Part shown: positions 25,429-33,943 of the stretch, one piece after another
Layout of the letters: the number at the start of each line of letters is the position of its first letter
How positions within the stretch are numbered: the first letter of the stretch is position 1
Source of the DNA: a virus
Length of the DNA stretch: 64,000 nt
IMG/VR virus record: IMGVR_UViG_3300020471_000004
Span: 124,001-188,000 of that record
Reading direction: 5' to 3' (one strand)
Translations under genes and position numbers: made by a program
Notes under the pieces: model-generated
What the model was told of the DNA's origin: nothing
Database searches by the model: none
Seen by the model: the letters and a program-made list of their open reading frames with translations, nothing else

Positions 25429-25483
25429 GTTATAAGCTAGTAGGCTTCTGTAGGAGTCTACTGACGTATAACTTTACTAAAGT

Positions 25484-25551
25484 GGTACAAAACACCATAT
25501 ATACGTACCCCTGTAGTTTTGCTATACTGTATGCATGTTGTGACAGACAGC
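25484..25551 (+). promoter_or_regulatory. GGTAC-box promoter 9 with 5' hairpin
   Basis: AACTTTACTAAAGT then GGTACAAAAC (25484-25493), 29 bp, TTTGCTATACT (-10 at 25523-25528). The hairpin GTTGT-GACAG-ACAGC (25537-25551) keeps the stem with a different loop. A longer alternative pairs GTATGC 25529-25534 with GCATAC 25550-25555. It drives 25595. Confidence 0.8.
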
Positions 25552-25594
25552 ATACAAACTTTCGTTAAACAAACAAACTTAAAGGAAATTCAAA

Positions 25595-27439
25595 ATGGCT
25601 AAAGTTCAAACAAACGAAGCAATGGTTGGTAAGCGCATCAAACTAGAAGATGGCAGCCGTGTTAAAATCCTAGAAGCACAGGCTTCTGGTTACAAACTAT
25701 CTAACGGTGACCGATTACCTGCTCGTAAAGTTGAAAAGCGCGGTCGCAGTTTTATCGAAACTGATCTTACTATGCGTGACCTAGAAGATACAGGTGAAGG
25801 TTATGTTGTTAAGCCTGGTTCTGAGGAAGCATCACCTAAGAAATCAGCCACGCGCAATAAAACAACTGGTAAGAAGAAAACTACCAGCAAGAAAAAAGAA
25901 ACAGGTCGTACAACTCGCAACTCTAAAACCAAAACCAAAACCAAAACCAAGTCTAAGTCAAAAACAAAAGACTCGGAAGAGACGCGTACTAATCGTAAGA
26001 CTAAAACCACGCGTAACAAAAAGAAAGACGATGCCCCGTCTTCTAAAAAGACCGTTTCGCGCCGCCGTACTAAGGCGAAAGAAGAAAAGGTTGAAACTAA
26101 GCCAGCTCGTAACCAAGAAGTCGAGTTGAAAAACAAGTCTCAGATGGAAAAAATTCAAACAGCTATTCGTTTAGCTGTCGGTGAGATCTTAGCGCCTTAC
26201 ACAAACATTGATAGTCAGAGCACTTGTTTGATGGCTAATCCTCCGAAGAGCGCGTTCTCGGTAACGATTGAAGTTAAAACTTCTCTAGTTAAGCCTGAAC
26301 ACCACAGCCTAAGCTATTACAAAGCAATTGCTAAGGAAGCAGGTGCTCGAATCATTACGCTTAAACCTAATATTCAGGCAAAGATTGCAGAACGCCTTGA
26401 ACCTGAAGAGTCTGTACGTGATTCGTTTGTTTTAGAATACGGTGATATTCTTCTTGATGAAGACGGTACTACCAAGCTTGTTTATTCAGGTGTTAACGTA
26501 AGAGAAAATAAGTTTGTTCTGGTTAACATGTCTACCGAGCAAGTTATTGAAATCGGCTTATCAGGTTTTGATAGCCTAGATACTACTGGCGTAAACGTTA
26601 CAAGTCTAGGTATGACTATTGAAGAATACAACCAGGAACTTGAAAACGCTGCCGATGTTGATGATGACGAGTTTGCTATTGATTCCGATGAAGATAAAAC
26701 TCCGCTTGAATCTTTAGACTGGGACAACACTGACCACGAAACTTTAGTTGATTTGCTTTCGGATGTTTACACCGAAGAAGAGCTGATTGCTTTCGCAGAG
26801 CAAATGGACGCGTCCGAAGAAGAGCTTGAAGCACCGATTAGCGAGTTGATTGAAATGATCGTTGCAGCACAAAAAGAAGAGTCGGAAGACTTTGAAGACG
26901 CAGACGAAGAACCTGAGTCGGACGAGCTAGAGCTTGGTGATATTGAAATGGACGAAGATGATCTTGAAACAGAAGATGATCTAGACCTAGAGGACGCCGA
27001 AGACCTAGACGGTATAGAAGAAGTTGTCGAAAACAAACTTTCTATTCGTGAAATGGCCGCAGCGTTGATAGAGTCAGGTGACTATACGCCTAAAGGTTTG
27101 AAGCGCCTGTCTGATGATGAAATCGAGCAGGAGTATCAAGACCTAATCGGTGACCAGGAAGAAGAAGCTGAAGAGCTTCCGTCTCTTGAAGAAATGAAAG
27201 AGACTCTTCTGTCAGACGGTCAAGTAACACCTAAAGGCTTAAAGCGTATGGAAGACGAGGAGATTGAAAGTCTTTACATTGAAGTATACGGTGATGAAGT
27301 CGAAGACGACCAAGACGATGTAGATATGCTTTTCGATGCCGACTCTGTTGAAGACGAAAACGACCTTGACTTAGAAGGCGAAGATGACGATGAAGAAGAC
27401 CTAGATCTAGAAGGCGAGTTAGAGTCTGAATTTGAATAA
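25595..27439 (+). CDS. bipartite basic/acidic protein with repeated C-terminal module
   Basis: 614 residues. Residues 1-70 form a small beta-rich domain; about 75-180 is a Lys/Thr/Arg-rich tail-like linker (encoded partly by AAAACC hexamer repeats). A globular segment follows (about 185-350), and the rest is strongly acidic. Two copies of a helical module occur near the end (REMAAALIESGDYTPKGLKR and EEMKETLLSDGQVTPKGLKR), related to a segment of the 31304 product (about 131-167). An architectural or DNA-organising protein is plausible. Function unknown. Confidence 0.7.
   Translation: MAKVQTNEAMVGKRIKLEDGSRVKILEAQASGYKLSNGDRLPARKVEKRGRSFIETDLTMRDLEDTGEGYVVKPGSEEASPKKSATRNKTTGKKKTTSKKKETGRTTRNSKTKTKTKTKSKSKTKDSEETRTNRKTKTTRNKKKDDAPSSKKTVSRRRTKAKEEKVETKPARNQEVELKNKSQMEKIQTAIRLAVGEILAPYTNIDSQSTCLMANPPKSAFSVTIEVKTSLVKPEHHSLSYYKAIAKEAGARIITLKPNIQAKIAERLEPEESVRDSFVLEYGDILLDEDGTTKLVYSGVNVRENKFVLVNMSTEQVIEIGLSGFDSLDTTGVNVTSLGMTIEEYNQELENAADVDDDEFAIDSDEDKTPLESLDWDNTDHETLVDLLSDVYTEEELIAFAEQMDASEEELEAPISELIEMIVAAQKEESEDFEDADEEPESDELELGDIEMDEDDLETEDDLDLEDAEDLDGIEEVVENKLSIREMAAALIESGDYTPKGLKRLSDDEIEQEYQDLIGDQEEEAEELPSLEEMKETLLSDGQVTPKGLKRMEDEEIESLYIEVYGDEVEDDQDDVDMLFDADSVEDENDLDLEGEDDDEEDLDLEGELESEFE
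25925..25950 (+). repeat. AAAACC tandem hexamers
   Basis: Four copies of AAAACC in tandem within the 25595 coding region, encoding alternating Lys-Thr. Such a tract is prone to length change by slippage in units of two codons. Confidence 0.8.
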
Positions 27440-27460
27440 GCCTGTACACCGGAGATAGAT

Positions 27461-27838
27461 ATGTCAGATCTAAAACCGATGTTTATAGGAACGTTTTATA
27501 GTCTTTTAGTCAGGTCTGCAATGTCTAGCGAGGAAGGGTATGTAACAGTACCCGACCTTTCTAAGCAGATAAACATACTACCGAATCGTGGAAACGAGCT
27601 AGGTAAAATTGTTAACCAGACGCTTAAAGAAATTGCTACGTTTGAACACAAGCATAACCGACCTATGTTAACAGCACTGGTCTGCAAACAAGACAAAGCA
27701 AGCGGTTCTTTTTACCCTAGCGATTGGTTCTATGTTTGTGCAGAGCAATTAGGCTACAATGTTCCTAAAACACCAGAAGGGAAGTTACAATTCTGGCGTG
27801 CTGAATTTGAAAAAGTTCACGCATACTGGTCTATATAG
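27461..27838 (+). CDS. hypothetical protein
   Basis: 125 residues, CCGGAG before ATG 27461. Mixed alpha/beta with a helix-turn-helix-like segment around 20-60, not conclusive. Function unknown. Confidence 0.65.
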   Translation: MSDLKPMFIGTFYSLLVRSAMSSEEGYVTVPDLSKQINILPNRGNELGKIVNQTLKEIATFEHKHNRPMLTALVCKQDKASGSFYPSDWFYVCAEQLGYNVPKTPEGKLQFWRAEFEKVHAYWSI

Positions 27839-27846
27839 GAGTTACT

Positions 27847-29223
27847 ATGTCTTATACTCGAGTATATGACGATGTGGATATGGATGCAATGCGCTCCTTG
27901 GTTCACGCTAGAATTTTACATCCGTCTGAATCAAAACTTGAGGGTACAGCATTGTCTGTACCTATTACACTGTTTGGTGAAGCTTACAAAAACACCAGGA
28001 CAGTAGAGCTTAGATTAAGCAAAACCTATCTAAGACAACTGGTTAATAAAGCAGCCGAAGGCTATGACCGTGCTACTTGTGAAACAATCAGCTTGTTATA
28101 CAGAGCAGGTTTAGGTTTGCCGAAATCTAAAGAATGTCATTTGCTATGGGACGTACTCCGAAGCGGGTATCAACCTAAAGTAAATGGTAAGATATTTTCA
28201 TATACAAATATGGTTTATATCTTAAAGCAACACTGGAAGATTTTGAGAGTAGAGAACAAAGATCCTAATTGGGTATACTTTAGTCCTCAAAATGATTTTT
28301 TCCGAAATCTTCTGCAACCTACGTTTAGCACTTACGTAAATGATAAGTTTGTAGCCAAGCGTAAACCTTTTGGTGTGTTTGCAAAATACGCAGGTATTGA
28401 TTGTACTCTTGTGTACAGAGCAAATTCACAAACAGGTGAAGGTACGTTTTGGGCAGCCTATGCAAAAGTACAGGACACTTTATTAAATGTCACTGCACAG
28501 GTAGCATGTTGTCCTAATATACCTAAAACTATAATTAACTCTAAGTTGAGTTCGTTTAGTCCTTTCTTTATGGTGAACGGTACATTAACTGTAAAGAATA
28601 GAGCGTTTAGAAAGCTTTCTAAATACTGGCAGCAAAATAATGTACTAGGTCTAATACGTGCAAGTCTAGACCAGGACATTTACTCGTTGGCAGAGTTTGC
28701 AGGAAGGGATTTACCTTCTAAGCATCCTTCGAAAAGCTTTGTAGATCGTTATCGCGGTAAATATCGTAAAGCAACAAAGTTTGTTGATTCGTTTAGAGGC
28801 AAACGTCCTAATCGAACCGATAGCCGTAGGTTAGAAAAGGCTCAGCATCTAATAGATACGTTTAACACCCATGCTATTGTTGTTGACCAAGCTAAAGAGC
28901 ACCGACAGGAATTAAAGCAATACGATATTGTAGATAACCTACAGTTCGTTGCGTATGACTTGTACGGATACTTATCAGAAGATTCTGATAGTTCTAGGTG
29001 CTTGCGAATACGTACCCCTTACGATAAGGTGCATAGCTTTATCAAAGAAATGGGATTCAATACAGCCGTTATGTGCAAACCTTTAAGTAAGCAAAAGGCA
29101 TGTGTTGACCGTGTAACAAGCACTGTACTTCCAGGCTTCATTATGAAAGGCTTGGTTTACAAGCTAGCTGAAAATTCAGCCGGCTCTGATTTAAACTGGG
29201 TTAAAGTTAAACTAGGAGACTAA
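27847..29223 (+). CDS. hypothetical protein (458 aa)
   Basis: AGGAG before ATG 27847. Basic and soluble, no recognised motif. It has a Lys/Arg-rich helical region (about 295-345) and several conserved-looking aromatic residues. Its place between two low-complexity proteins suggests a DNA-associated or virion role, but this is inference. Confidence 0.7.
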   Translation: MSYTRVYDDVDMDAMRSLVHARILHPSESKLEGTALSVPITLFGEAYKNTRTVELRLSKTYLRQLVNKAAEGYDRATCETISLLYRAGLGLPKSKECHLLWDVLRSGYQPKVNGKIFSYTNMVYILKQHWKILRVENKDPNWVYFSPQNDFFRNLLQPTFSTYVNDKFVAKRKPFGVFAKYAGIDCTLVYRANSQTGEGTFWAAYAKVQDTLLNVTAQVACCPNIPKTIINSKLSSFSPFFMVNGTLTVKNRAFRKLSKYWQQNNVLGLIRASLDQDIYSLAEFAGRDLPSKHPSKSFVDRYRGKYRKATKFVDSFRGKRPNRTDSRRLEKAQHLIDTFNTHAIVVDQAKEHRQELKQYDIVDNLQFVAYDLYGYLSEDSDSSRCLRIRTPYDKVHSFIKEMGFNTAVMCKPLSKQKACVDRVTSTVLPGFIMKGLVYKLAENSAGSDLNWVKVKLGD

Positions 29224-29224
29224 T

Positions 29225-30625
29225 ATGTCTAATCAAGATAACCAGCAAAATACTTCTGAAAACACTAATGTAGTAGAGCCCACTTCTGTTGAAACGGTTG
29301 TAGAGCAAACAACTGAACAGGAAACTGTAAACAATACGCAGAACACAAGTTCTACCGAAACCGAATCACTTACAAAGGATAGCGAAATGAGTAGTGAAAG
29401 CGAAAAGTTACGTCAACGTCAAATCAATGCAGGTATGTCACCTACTGATCAGGCCCGCGAAGAAATGATTAAAGAGCAAGAACAAAGAACAGGCGCTCCT
29501 AATCCTGCACCTCAAGTTGAATCGACTGTGCAAGAGCCGGTTACTGTTTCTCAAACAGAAAACGTTTCTGAAAATGTTTCGTTTGAATCTGAAATGCCTG
29601 TGCAAGAAGTCGAGTTAGCTTCGGCGCGCCCAATGTTTTCTGATTTGTTTGTTCCAGATTCGATGGAACTGTACACTTCTAACATTCGTTTGCACCTGGT
29701 TATTCCTGTTGCGTCTACTAGCATTCTATCTAAGAAGGTTAAGACAGTAGAAGTTGGTGACCAAGAATTCAATATTCGTAACACCTTGGCGCGACCTGTT
29801 AAAGGTAAGCCTGCAGGTCTTATGTTTAATGCGCTAAACGAGCTGCTGTCTACCGCAGACACTTATAACAACCAGCGTTTCTATTACGCAGGTGATGCGC
29901 TTACTCTTGAAAACATGAAAAGCGGACTGTGCGCCCGTCTAACAGACTTTGTTGCAGGTCTTGATTTAGCAGGCGGTCTTTCTAATGAATCTTGGGAAGA
30001 GCAAGTAGGTTTTGCACCTAGCGTTTCAATTACTCCTAGCTTTGACAGCGATGAGCTAATTGTTTCAATGGTTGTTCCGTTTCCTCTACTTTCAATGACG
30101 CCGGATAAACTTGAAACTTCGGCACAGGTAGAAGACTTCATTGTTAAACGTATCGTTGGCGATTCTAACATCAAAGTAGATATAAGTTACGCAATCAACA
30201 CCGTCGATGCAATCATTGACGAATCTGTAAACGAATTGGTGAACGGTCTTGTTGGTGAATCGGATTACGTTCTTGCCACTGACGCGGATCTAATTAGTTT
30301 CTACACTAGCCTGGAAGAAGGCGAAGACGAAGACTTTGATTATAGCGAAGACGAAGGCGAAGATTTTGATTCAGATGAAGATTCGGACGATGACGACCTA
30401 GAATCTGAAGGTGAAGATTCAGACGATGATGACCTTGAGTTAGAAGGTGACGAAGTAGATACAATCGACCTTGGTTATGTGCCGCATAACTCGCTTGCAG
30501 GTCTTGAAGCGCAATTGCGTTATTCTAACATTGGTGACCAATCATTTATCTTGGTTAGCAAATGTGTAAACGAGCTAGAAGATTTAGACTTATCTGGCGC
30601 CGAGCAAGAAGAGTCAGAAGACTAA
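29225..30625 (+). CDS. acidic protein with disordered ends
   Basis: 466 residues, AGGAGA before ATG 29225. Residues 1-135 are Gln/Asn/Thr/Glu-rich and look disordered; a folded beta-rich core spans about 140-370; an Asp/Glu/Ser tract (about 375-415) and an acidic C-terminus follow. No family recognised. The stop is immediately followed by AAACTGTAAAC (30626-30636). Confidence 0.7.
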   Translation: MSNQDNQQNTSENTNVVEPTSVETVVEQTTEQETVNNTQNTSSTETESLTKDSEMSSESEKLRQRQINAGMSPTDQAREEMIKEQEQRTGAPNPAPQVESTVQEPVTVSQTENVSENVSFESEMPVQEVELASARPMFSDLFVPDSMELYTSNIRLHLVIPVASTSILSKKVKTVEVGDQEFNIRNTLARPVKGKPAGLMFNALNELLSTADTYNNQRFYYAGDALTLENMKSGLCARLTDFVAGLDLAGGLSNESWEEQVGFAPSVSITPSFDSDELIVSMVVPFPLLSMTPDKLETSAQVEDFIVKRIVGDSNIKVDISYAINTVDAIIDESVNELVNGLVGESDYVLATDADLISFYTSLEEGEDEDFDYSEDEGEDFDSDEDSDDDDLESEGEDSDDDDLELEGDEVDTIDLGYVPHNSLAGLEAQLRYSNIGDQSFILVSKCVNELEDLDLSGAEQEESED

Positions 30626-30636
30626 AAACTGTAAAC
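30626..30636 (+). promoter_or_regulatory. recurrent AAACTGTAAAC motif
   Basis: This 11-mer lies directly behind the stop codon. Identical copies are at 22096-22106, 31242-31252 and 53480-53490; near copies are at 7681-7691 and 13190-13200. A -10-like TATACT follows at 30647-30652. Promoter or processing signal for the 30695 gene; function inferred. Confidence 0.4.
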
Positions 30637-30694
30637 TTTATTTGAATATACTAATTAAGTAGTTCAAGATTAATTTTGTATTTGGAGAAACATC

Positions 30695-31219
30695 ATGCGT
30701 AAAACAAAAGCACCGGCAAAGAAAGGCGCTGCTCGTAAAGGTAAGAAAACAGGAACAGCAGTTGCTCGTCCTAGCGGTGCAACACGCAATAGCCGTCTTG
30801 CTAAGTTTGAAGGCAAAATCAACAAGCTTGGTACAGACAAAGTTTCAACCAAAGCTTTAGCGGGAATGAAAGCTTCGGTAGTTGTATCGGCACCTGGTCA
30901 AATCGCTCAGATTATCGGTTACATGGTAGCCGCTGATGAAGACACTGTTACCTTGCGTACTAACAAGAAATCAGGTTCTTCTAAGCCTGTAATCAAAGTT
31001 ATCCCACGCAAACGTATTGCAGCATCTATCGGTGCACCTGGTGACAACTGTATCCTTTGGGTACAAGAGCAAAAAGAAATGTTTGTTCTTAAAGAAACAA
31101 CTGTAAAGGTTGAAGGCAACACTGCTTTCGTTACAGACCTTAAAACAGGCGGTGACGTTATTGAGTTCCCTCTTAACAATCCGCTTGTTGATGTAGCAAT
31201 CGAGTATATGGAAGACTAA
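30695..31219 (+). CDS. protein with histone-like basic tail and beta domain
   Basis: 174 residues, GGAG before ATG 30695. Residues 1-50 are a Lys/Arg/Ala tail; 55-170 are beta-rich with a strand pattern (DEDTVTLRTN) like one in the 40672 product (KDTVRLTSDDG). Probably DNA-binding. A 7-bp hairpin has the stop codon in its loop. Confidence 0.65.
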   Translation: MRKTKAPAKKGAARKGKKTGTAVARPSGATRNSRLAKFEGKINKLGTDKVSTKALAGMKASVVVSAPGQIAQIIGYMVAADEDTVTLRTNKKSGSSKPVIKVIPRKRIAASIGAPGDNCILWVQEQKEMFVLKETTVKVEGNTAFVTDLKTGGDVIEFPLNNPLVDVAIEYMED

Positions 31220-31227
31220 GGTCTTCC
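31210..31227 (+). terminator. hairpin around the stop codon
   Basis: GGAAGAC (31210-31216) pairs with GTCTTCC (31221-31227); the TAAG loop includes the stop codon. The tail TTCTC is weakly T-rich. It may terminate transcription or protect the 3' end. Confidence 0.45.
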
Positions 31228-31241
31228 TTCTCACAAAACAA

Positions 31242-31252
31242 AAACTGTAAAC
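31242..31252 (+). promoter_or_regulatory. recurrent AAACTGTAAAC motif
   Basis: A second intergenic copy, 52 bp before the hyperacidic gene at 31304. It is followed by an A+T-rich leader without a clear -10. Confidence 0.4.
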
Positions 31253-31303
31253 ATATTTCGTAACATAACGTTAGACTAAAAACACCTTATTAAGGATACA
31301 ATA

Positions 31304-32350
31304 ATGCGTAAATCAAAATCAGCCGCTAAAAAGACTCAAACTAATGCAGCAGTAGAGCTTCTGAAAACCCTTCTTGTCGGTCTTCAAGATGCTGCTAACG
31401 ATGGTGACGAGTCTTGTGCTGCGATTCTAGAACATGCTGGTGTTACCGCTGATTCTCAGGCAGCCTTAGAAGAAGCCGAAGAAGATGAAGATGAAGATGA
31501 CGAAGATGAAGACGTTGACCTCGAAGAGCTTTCTCTTAAAGAGCTGAAAGCACTTTGTAAAGAGCGTGGAATCAAAGTACCTCGCGGTGCTGACGAAGAC
31601 GCCTTAATCGAGCTTCTTGAGGAAGAAGAAGACGAGGAAGACGAAGAAGACGAGGCTGAGGAAGAAGAAGGTCTTGACGAAGAAGAGCGCGAAGAGCTAA
31701 TCGCTGACCTTGTTGCTGCCAAGATCAAAGGTCTTACAAAAGCCAAGTTGAAGAAAATGTCGGACGAGCAACTGCAAGAGCTTGAAGAAGAGCACTTGGG
31801 CGAAGACGAAGACGAAGACGAAGCTGAAGAAGACGGTGATGACTTGGAAGAGCTTTCTCTTAAAGAGCTTAAAGCGCTTTGTAAAGAACGCGGCATTAAA
31901 GTACCACGTGGTGCCGATGAAGAAAAGCTAATCGAGCTTCTTGAAGATGAAGAAGACGAAGAAGAAGGTGACGAAGAAGACGAGGAAGACGGTGACGATG
32001 TTGACCTTGAAGAGCTTTCTCTTAAAGAACTTAAAGCCCTTTGCAAAGAACGTGGTATTAAAGTTCCGCGCGGCGCAGATGAAGAAGATCTAATCGAGCT
32101 TCTTGAAGACGAAGACGAAGAAGAAGACGAAGAAGACGAGGAAGACGAAGACGATATTCCAGATCTTGATTCAATGTCTGACAAAGAGCTTATCGCTTTA
32201 GCCAAAGAGCTTAAACTTGTTAAAGGCGCAAAAGCTAAAAAGCTGAGTGTTGAAGATGCGCTTGAACTTCTTGCTGACCACTACGATATTGAAATCGAAG
32301 CCGAAGACGAAGAAGATGAAGACGAAGACGAGTGGGGCGAAGACGACTAA
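31304..32350 (+). CDS. hyperacidic protein with three SAP/Rho-N-like repeats
   Basis: 348 residues, AAGGA before ATG 31304. Three near-identical repeats (about 73-105, 181-213, 235-267) of the type LEELSLKELKALCKERGI followed by a basic turn and LIELLE are helix-extended-helix modules like SAP or Rho N-terminal domains, which bind DNA or RNA. They are separated by Asp/Glu tracts. A related helical module lies at about 131-167 and another at 288-328. The C-terminus ends DEDEDEWGEDD, similar to the 52151 product. Acidic tracts may act as a DNA mimic or chaperone for the basic neighbours; this is inference. Confidence 0.75.
   Translation: MRKSKSAAKKTQTNAAVELLKTLLVGLQDAANDGDESCAAILEHAGVTADSQAALEEAEEDEDEDDEDEDVDLEELSLKELKALCKERGIKVPRGADEDALIELLEEEEDEEDEEDEAEEEEGLDEEEREELIADLVAAKIKGLTKAKLKKMSDEQLQELEEEHLGEDEDEDEAEEDGDDLEELSLKELKALCKERGIKVPRGADEEKLIELLEDEEDEEEGDEEDEEDGDDVDLEELSLKELKALCKERGIKVPRGADEEDLIELLEDEDEEEDEEDEEDEDDIPDLDSMSDKELIALAKELKLVKGAKAKKLSVEDALELLADHYDIEIEAEDEEDEDEDEWGEDD
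31520..32104 (+). repeat. three 99-bp coding repeats
   Basis: Copies at about 31520-31618, 31844-31942 and 32006-32104 encode the same 33-residue module. The protein repeats are almost identical while many third positions differ, indicating purifying selection on the protein rather than very recent duplication. Confidence 0.75.
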
Positions 32351-32395
32351 TAGTTGATGTCTTTCGAATTTTAATTTTTTAACTTTTACATTGCA

Positions 32396-32428
32396 GGGAA
32401 GTTGTTAACAGTAAACACTTCCCTTTAT
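32396..32428 (+). terminator. hairpin with T-rich tail
   Basis: GGGAAGT (32396-32402) pairs with ACTTCCC (32417-32423), followed by TTTAT. The loop contains CAGTAAAC, a near copy of the recurrent CTGTAAAC core. Confidence 0.55.
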
Positions 32429-32447
32429 AACAAACTGGAGAACAAAA

Positions 32448-32963
32448 ATGGCTAAGACAGTCACTCTTAAAGCTACAAACTTTAATCAAGCGGGAAAGAA
32501 AGTAGAAGCAGTATTGAAAACTGTTGCAAGTACTAGCGCTATCATCGAAGCTCTTGAAAAAGCTGCGGATGCAACCGAAGACAAGAAAGCGACTCGCGCG
32601 TTTACTTCACAAGCTAACAAGCTAACTAAACTTGTTGAGCGCCAAGAAAAAGCAATTGCAGATCTGCAAGGTAAGCTAGTTGTTGAAGGCGAAGAAGCTC
32701 CGGCGAAAGCAAAAGGCAAAGCGAAAGCTGAAAAAGCTCCAGCGAAGGCAAAAGGCAAAGCGAAAGCAAAAGCAAAAGCCGAAAAGCCTGCCGCTAAAAC
32801 CAAAGCAACCAAGGCAAAAGGCAAAGCGAAGGCAAAAGCCGAAAAGCCTGCTGCTAAAACCAAAGCAAAGGGTAAAGCAAAGGCAAAAGCTACTGCAAAA
32901 CCTGCACGTAAACCTCGCAGCAAAAAGACTGCACCAAAAGGTGAATTCGATTTCGAAGCTTAG
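32448..32963 (+). CDS. histone H1/AlgP-like basic protein
   Basis: 171 residues, GGAG before ATG 32448. Residues 1-80 are helical; 85-160 consist of KAKGKAKAK- and EKPAAKTK-type repeats, as in histone H1 C-terminal tails and bacterial AlgP/Hc1-like proteins. It almost certainly binds nucleic acid without sequence specificity. It sits directly after the hyperacidic repeat protein, which suggests a basic/acidic pair. It could condense phage DNA or be packaged in the head; neither is shown. Confidence 0.75.
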   Translation: MAKTVTLKATNFNQAGKKVEAVLKTVASTSAIIEALEKAADATEDKKATRAFTSQANKLTKLVERQEKAIADLQGKLVVEGEEAPAKAKGKAKAEKAPAKAKGKAKAKAKAEKPAAKTKATKAKGKAKAKAEKPAAKTKAKGKAKAKATAKPARKPRSKKTAPKGEFDFEA

Positions 32964-33004
32964 TCGAATGGATGCTTTTTAGCTAGGTGTTAGAAAGCAA
33001 TATC

Positions 33005-33035
33005 GGGCCGTTAGTTTATACTGCGGCCCTTTATT
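33005..33035 (+). terminator. rho-independent terminator
   Basis: GGGCCG (33005-33010) pairs with CGGCCC (33024-33029), then TTTATTCGTTTTT. It ends the 32448 transcript. A TAGCTAGGTG copy is just upstream (32980-32989). Confidence 0.65.
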
Positions 33036-33053
33036 CGTTTTTAAAGGTATTTT

Positions 33054-33539
33054 ATGTACGATATTCCAGAAACTATCGACCGGTATTTTATTCTTAGTTT
33101 ACTAAACGGTAGCTACAGCTTTGCAGGTTTGTACTCTAGACTAGTTGTTATCCGAAATATTCTTGACCGGCATCTAGAGATAGTTCAACTAGAGTTAGAC
33201 ATTTCTTTAGCAGATACTAAAGAGCGTGGAAAAGTATCTTTTCAACCTACACCTGATTCAATGAGGTTAGAGAACAAGCTAACTGAGGCAAAAGCTCGAA
33301 GCGTACGGTTGTATAATCTAGAGAACAAAAGAACTTTAAAAACTGTAAATGCTATATTAGAAACTATACAATCAGGCTATAGTTCTTTTGTTAGCAGTAT
33401 AGAGGAATTCGCAGATGATCCTTTCATTTGTGATAACCTTAATTTGCCAGAGCCTGATTTAGACCAATTTATACAAGAATTAAAATCATTACTTAAGGTT
33501 GGAAAATGCCTAGCAATAGAAGAACATACAAATCAATAG
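33054..33539 (+). CDS. hypothetical protein
   Basis: 161 residues, AAAGG before ATG 33054. Mostly helical with a possible coiled coil in the middle. The 3' end overlaps the next gene by 34 bp. Function unknown. Confidence 0.65.
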   Translation: MYDIPETIDRYFILSLLNGSYSFAGLYSRLVVIRNILDRHLEIVQLELDISLADTKERGKVSFQPTPDSMRLENKLTEAKARSVRLYNLENKRTLKTVNAILETIQSGYSSFVSSIEEFADDPFICDNLNLPEPDLDQFIQELKSLLKVGKCLAIEEHTNQ

Positions 33540-33934
33540 CTGTGCAAAGCATAGGCGCATTTAACTCTACGCAGACTTTAATTAGGAATTTAAAAGAAGA
33601 CCTTTTTCGAATTATAGCTTTGCCTGGAGGTTACTACTTTTGCAGCTGGATTGATTTCTCTAATTTAGGAACTACAGAAGAAGTTGGTATACACACCAGC
33701 ATGTTAGACTCTGTTTTCAAAAGCTTAGACTCTATAGAGCCTGGCCAGTTTCTAAATATAGATGCATTGCAAGAGTTTTTAACTTTACGTAAGGATTTTG
33801 AAGCATGGGCTCCTATGTATATTATTCAAAAAACGGACACCTACTTCAAAAGAGATTTAGAGTCTGAGACAAAATTCAAAAATTTTATACAGGACAAGAC
33901 TGAGCCTGTAGATCCGAACAATTTTAAAATCTAA
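33506..33934 (+). CDS. hypothetical protein
   Basis: 142 residues starting inside the previous gene with GGTTGGA upstream. Soluble, no motif. It lies directly upstream of the topoisomerase subunit gene. Confidence 0.65.
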   Translation: MPSNRRTYKSIAVQSIGAFNSTQTLIRNLKEDLFRIIALPGGYYFCSWIDFSNLGTTEEVGIHTSMLDSVFKSLDSIEPGQFLNIDALQEFLTLRKDFEAWAPMYIIQKTDTYFKRDLESETKFKNFIQDKTEPVDPNNFKI

Positions 33935-33943
33935 GGAAGTTTG

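Noticed and set aside
25801-26136. - strand frame opposite the Lys/Thr linker of the 25595 gene
   Set aside because: A shadow of low-complexity codons; no ribosome binding site.
31456-32205. Long - strand frame of almost pure serine opposite the hyperacidic gene
   Set aside because: It is the mirror of GAA/GAC/GAG codons; there is no start context and composition is not protein-like.
32486-32923. - strand Ala/Phe/Leu-rich frame opposite the H1-like gene
   Set aside because: A shadow of the AAG/GCN repeats, with hydrophobic repeats of the same period.
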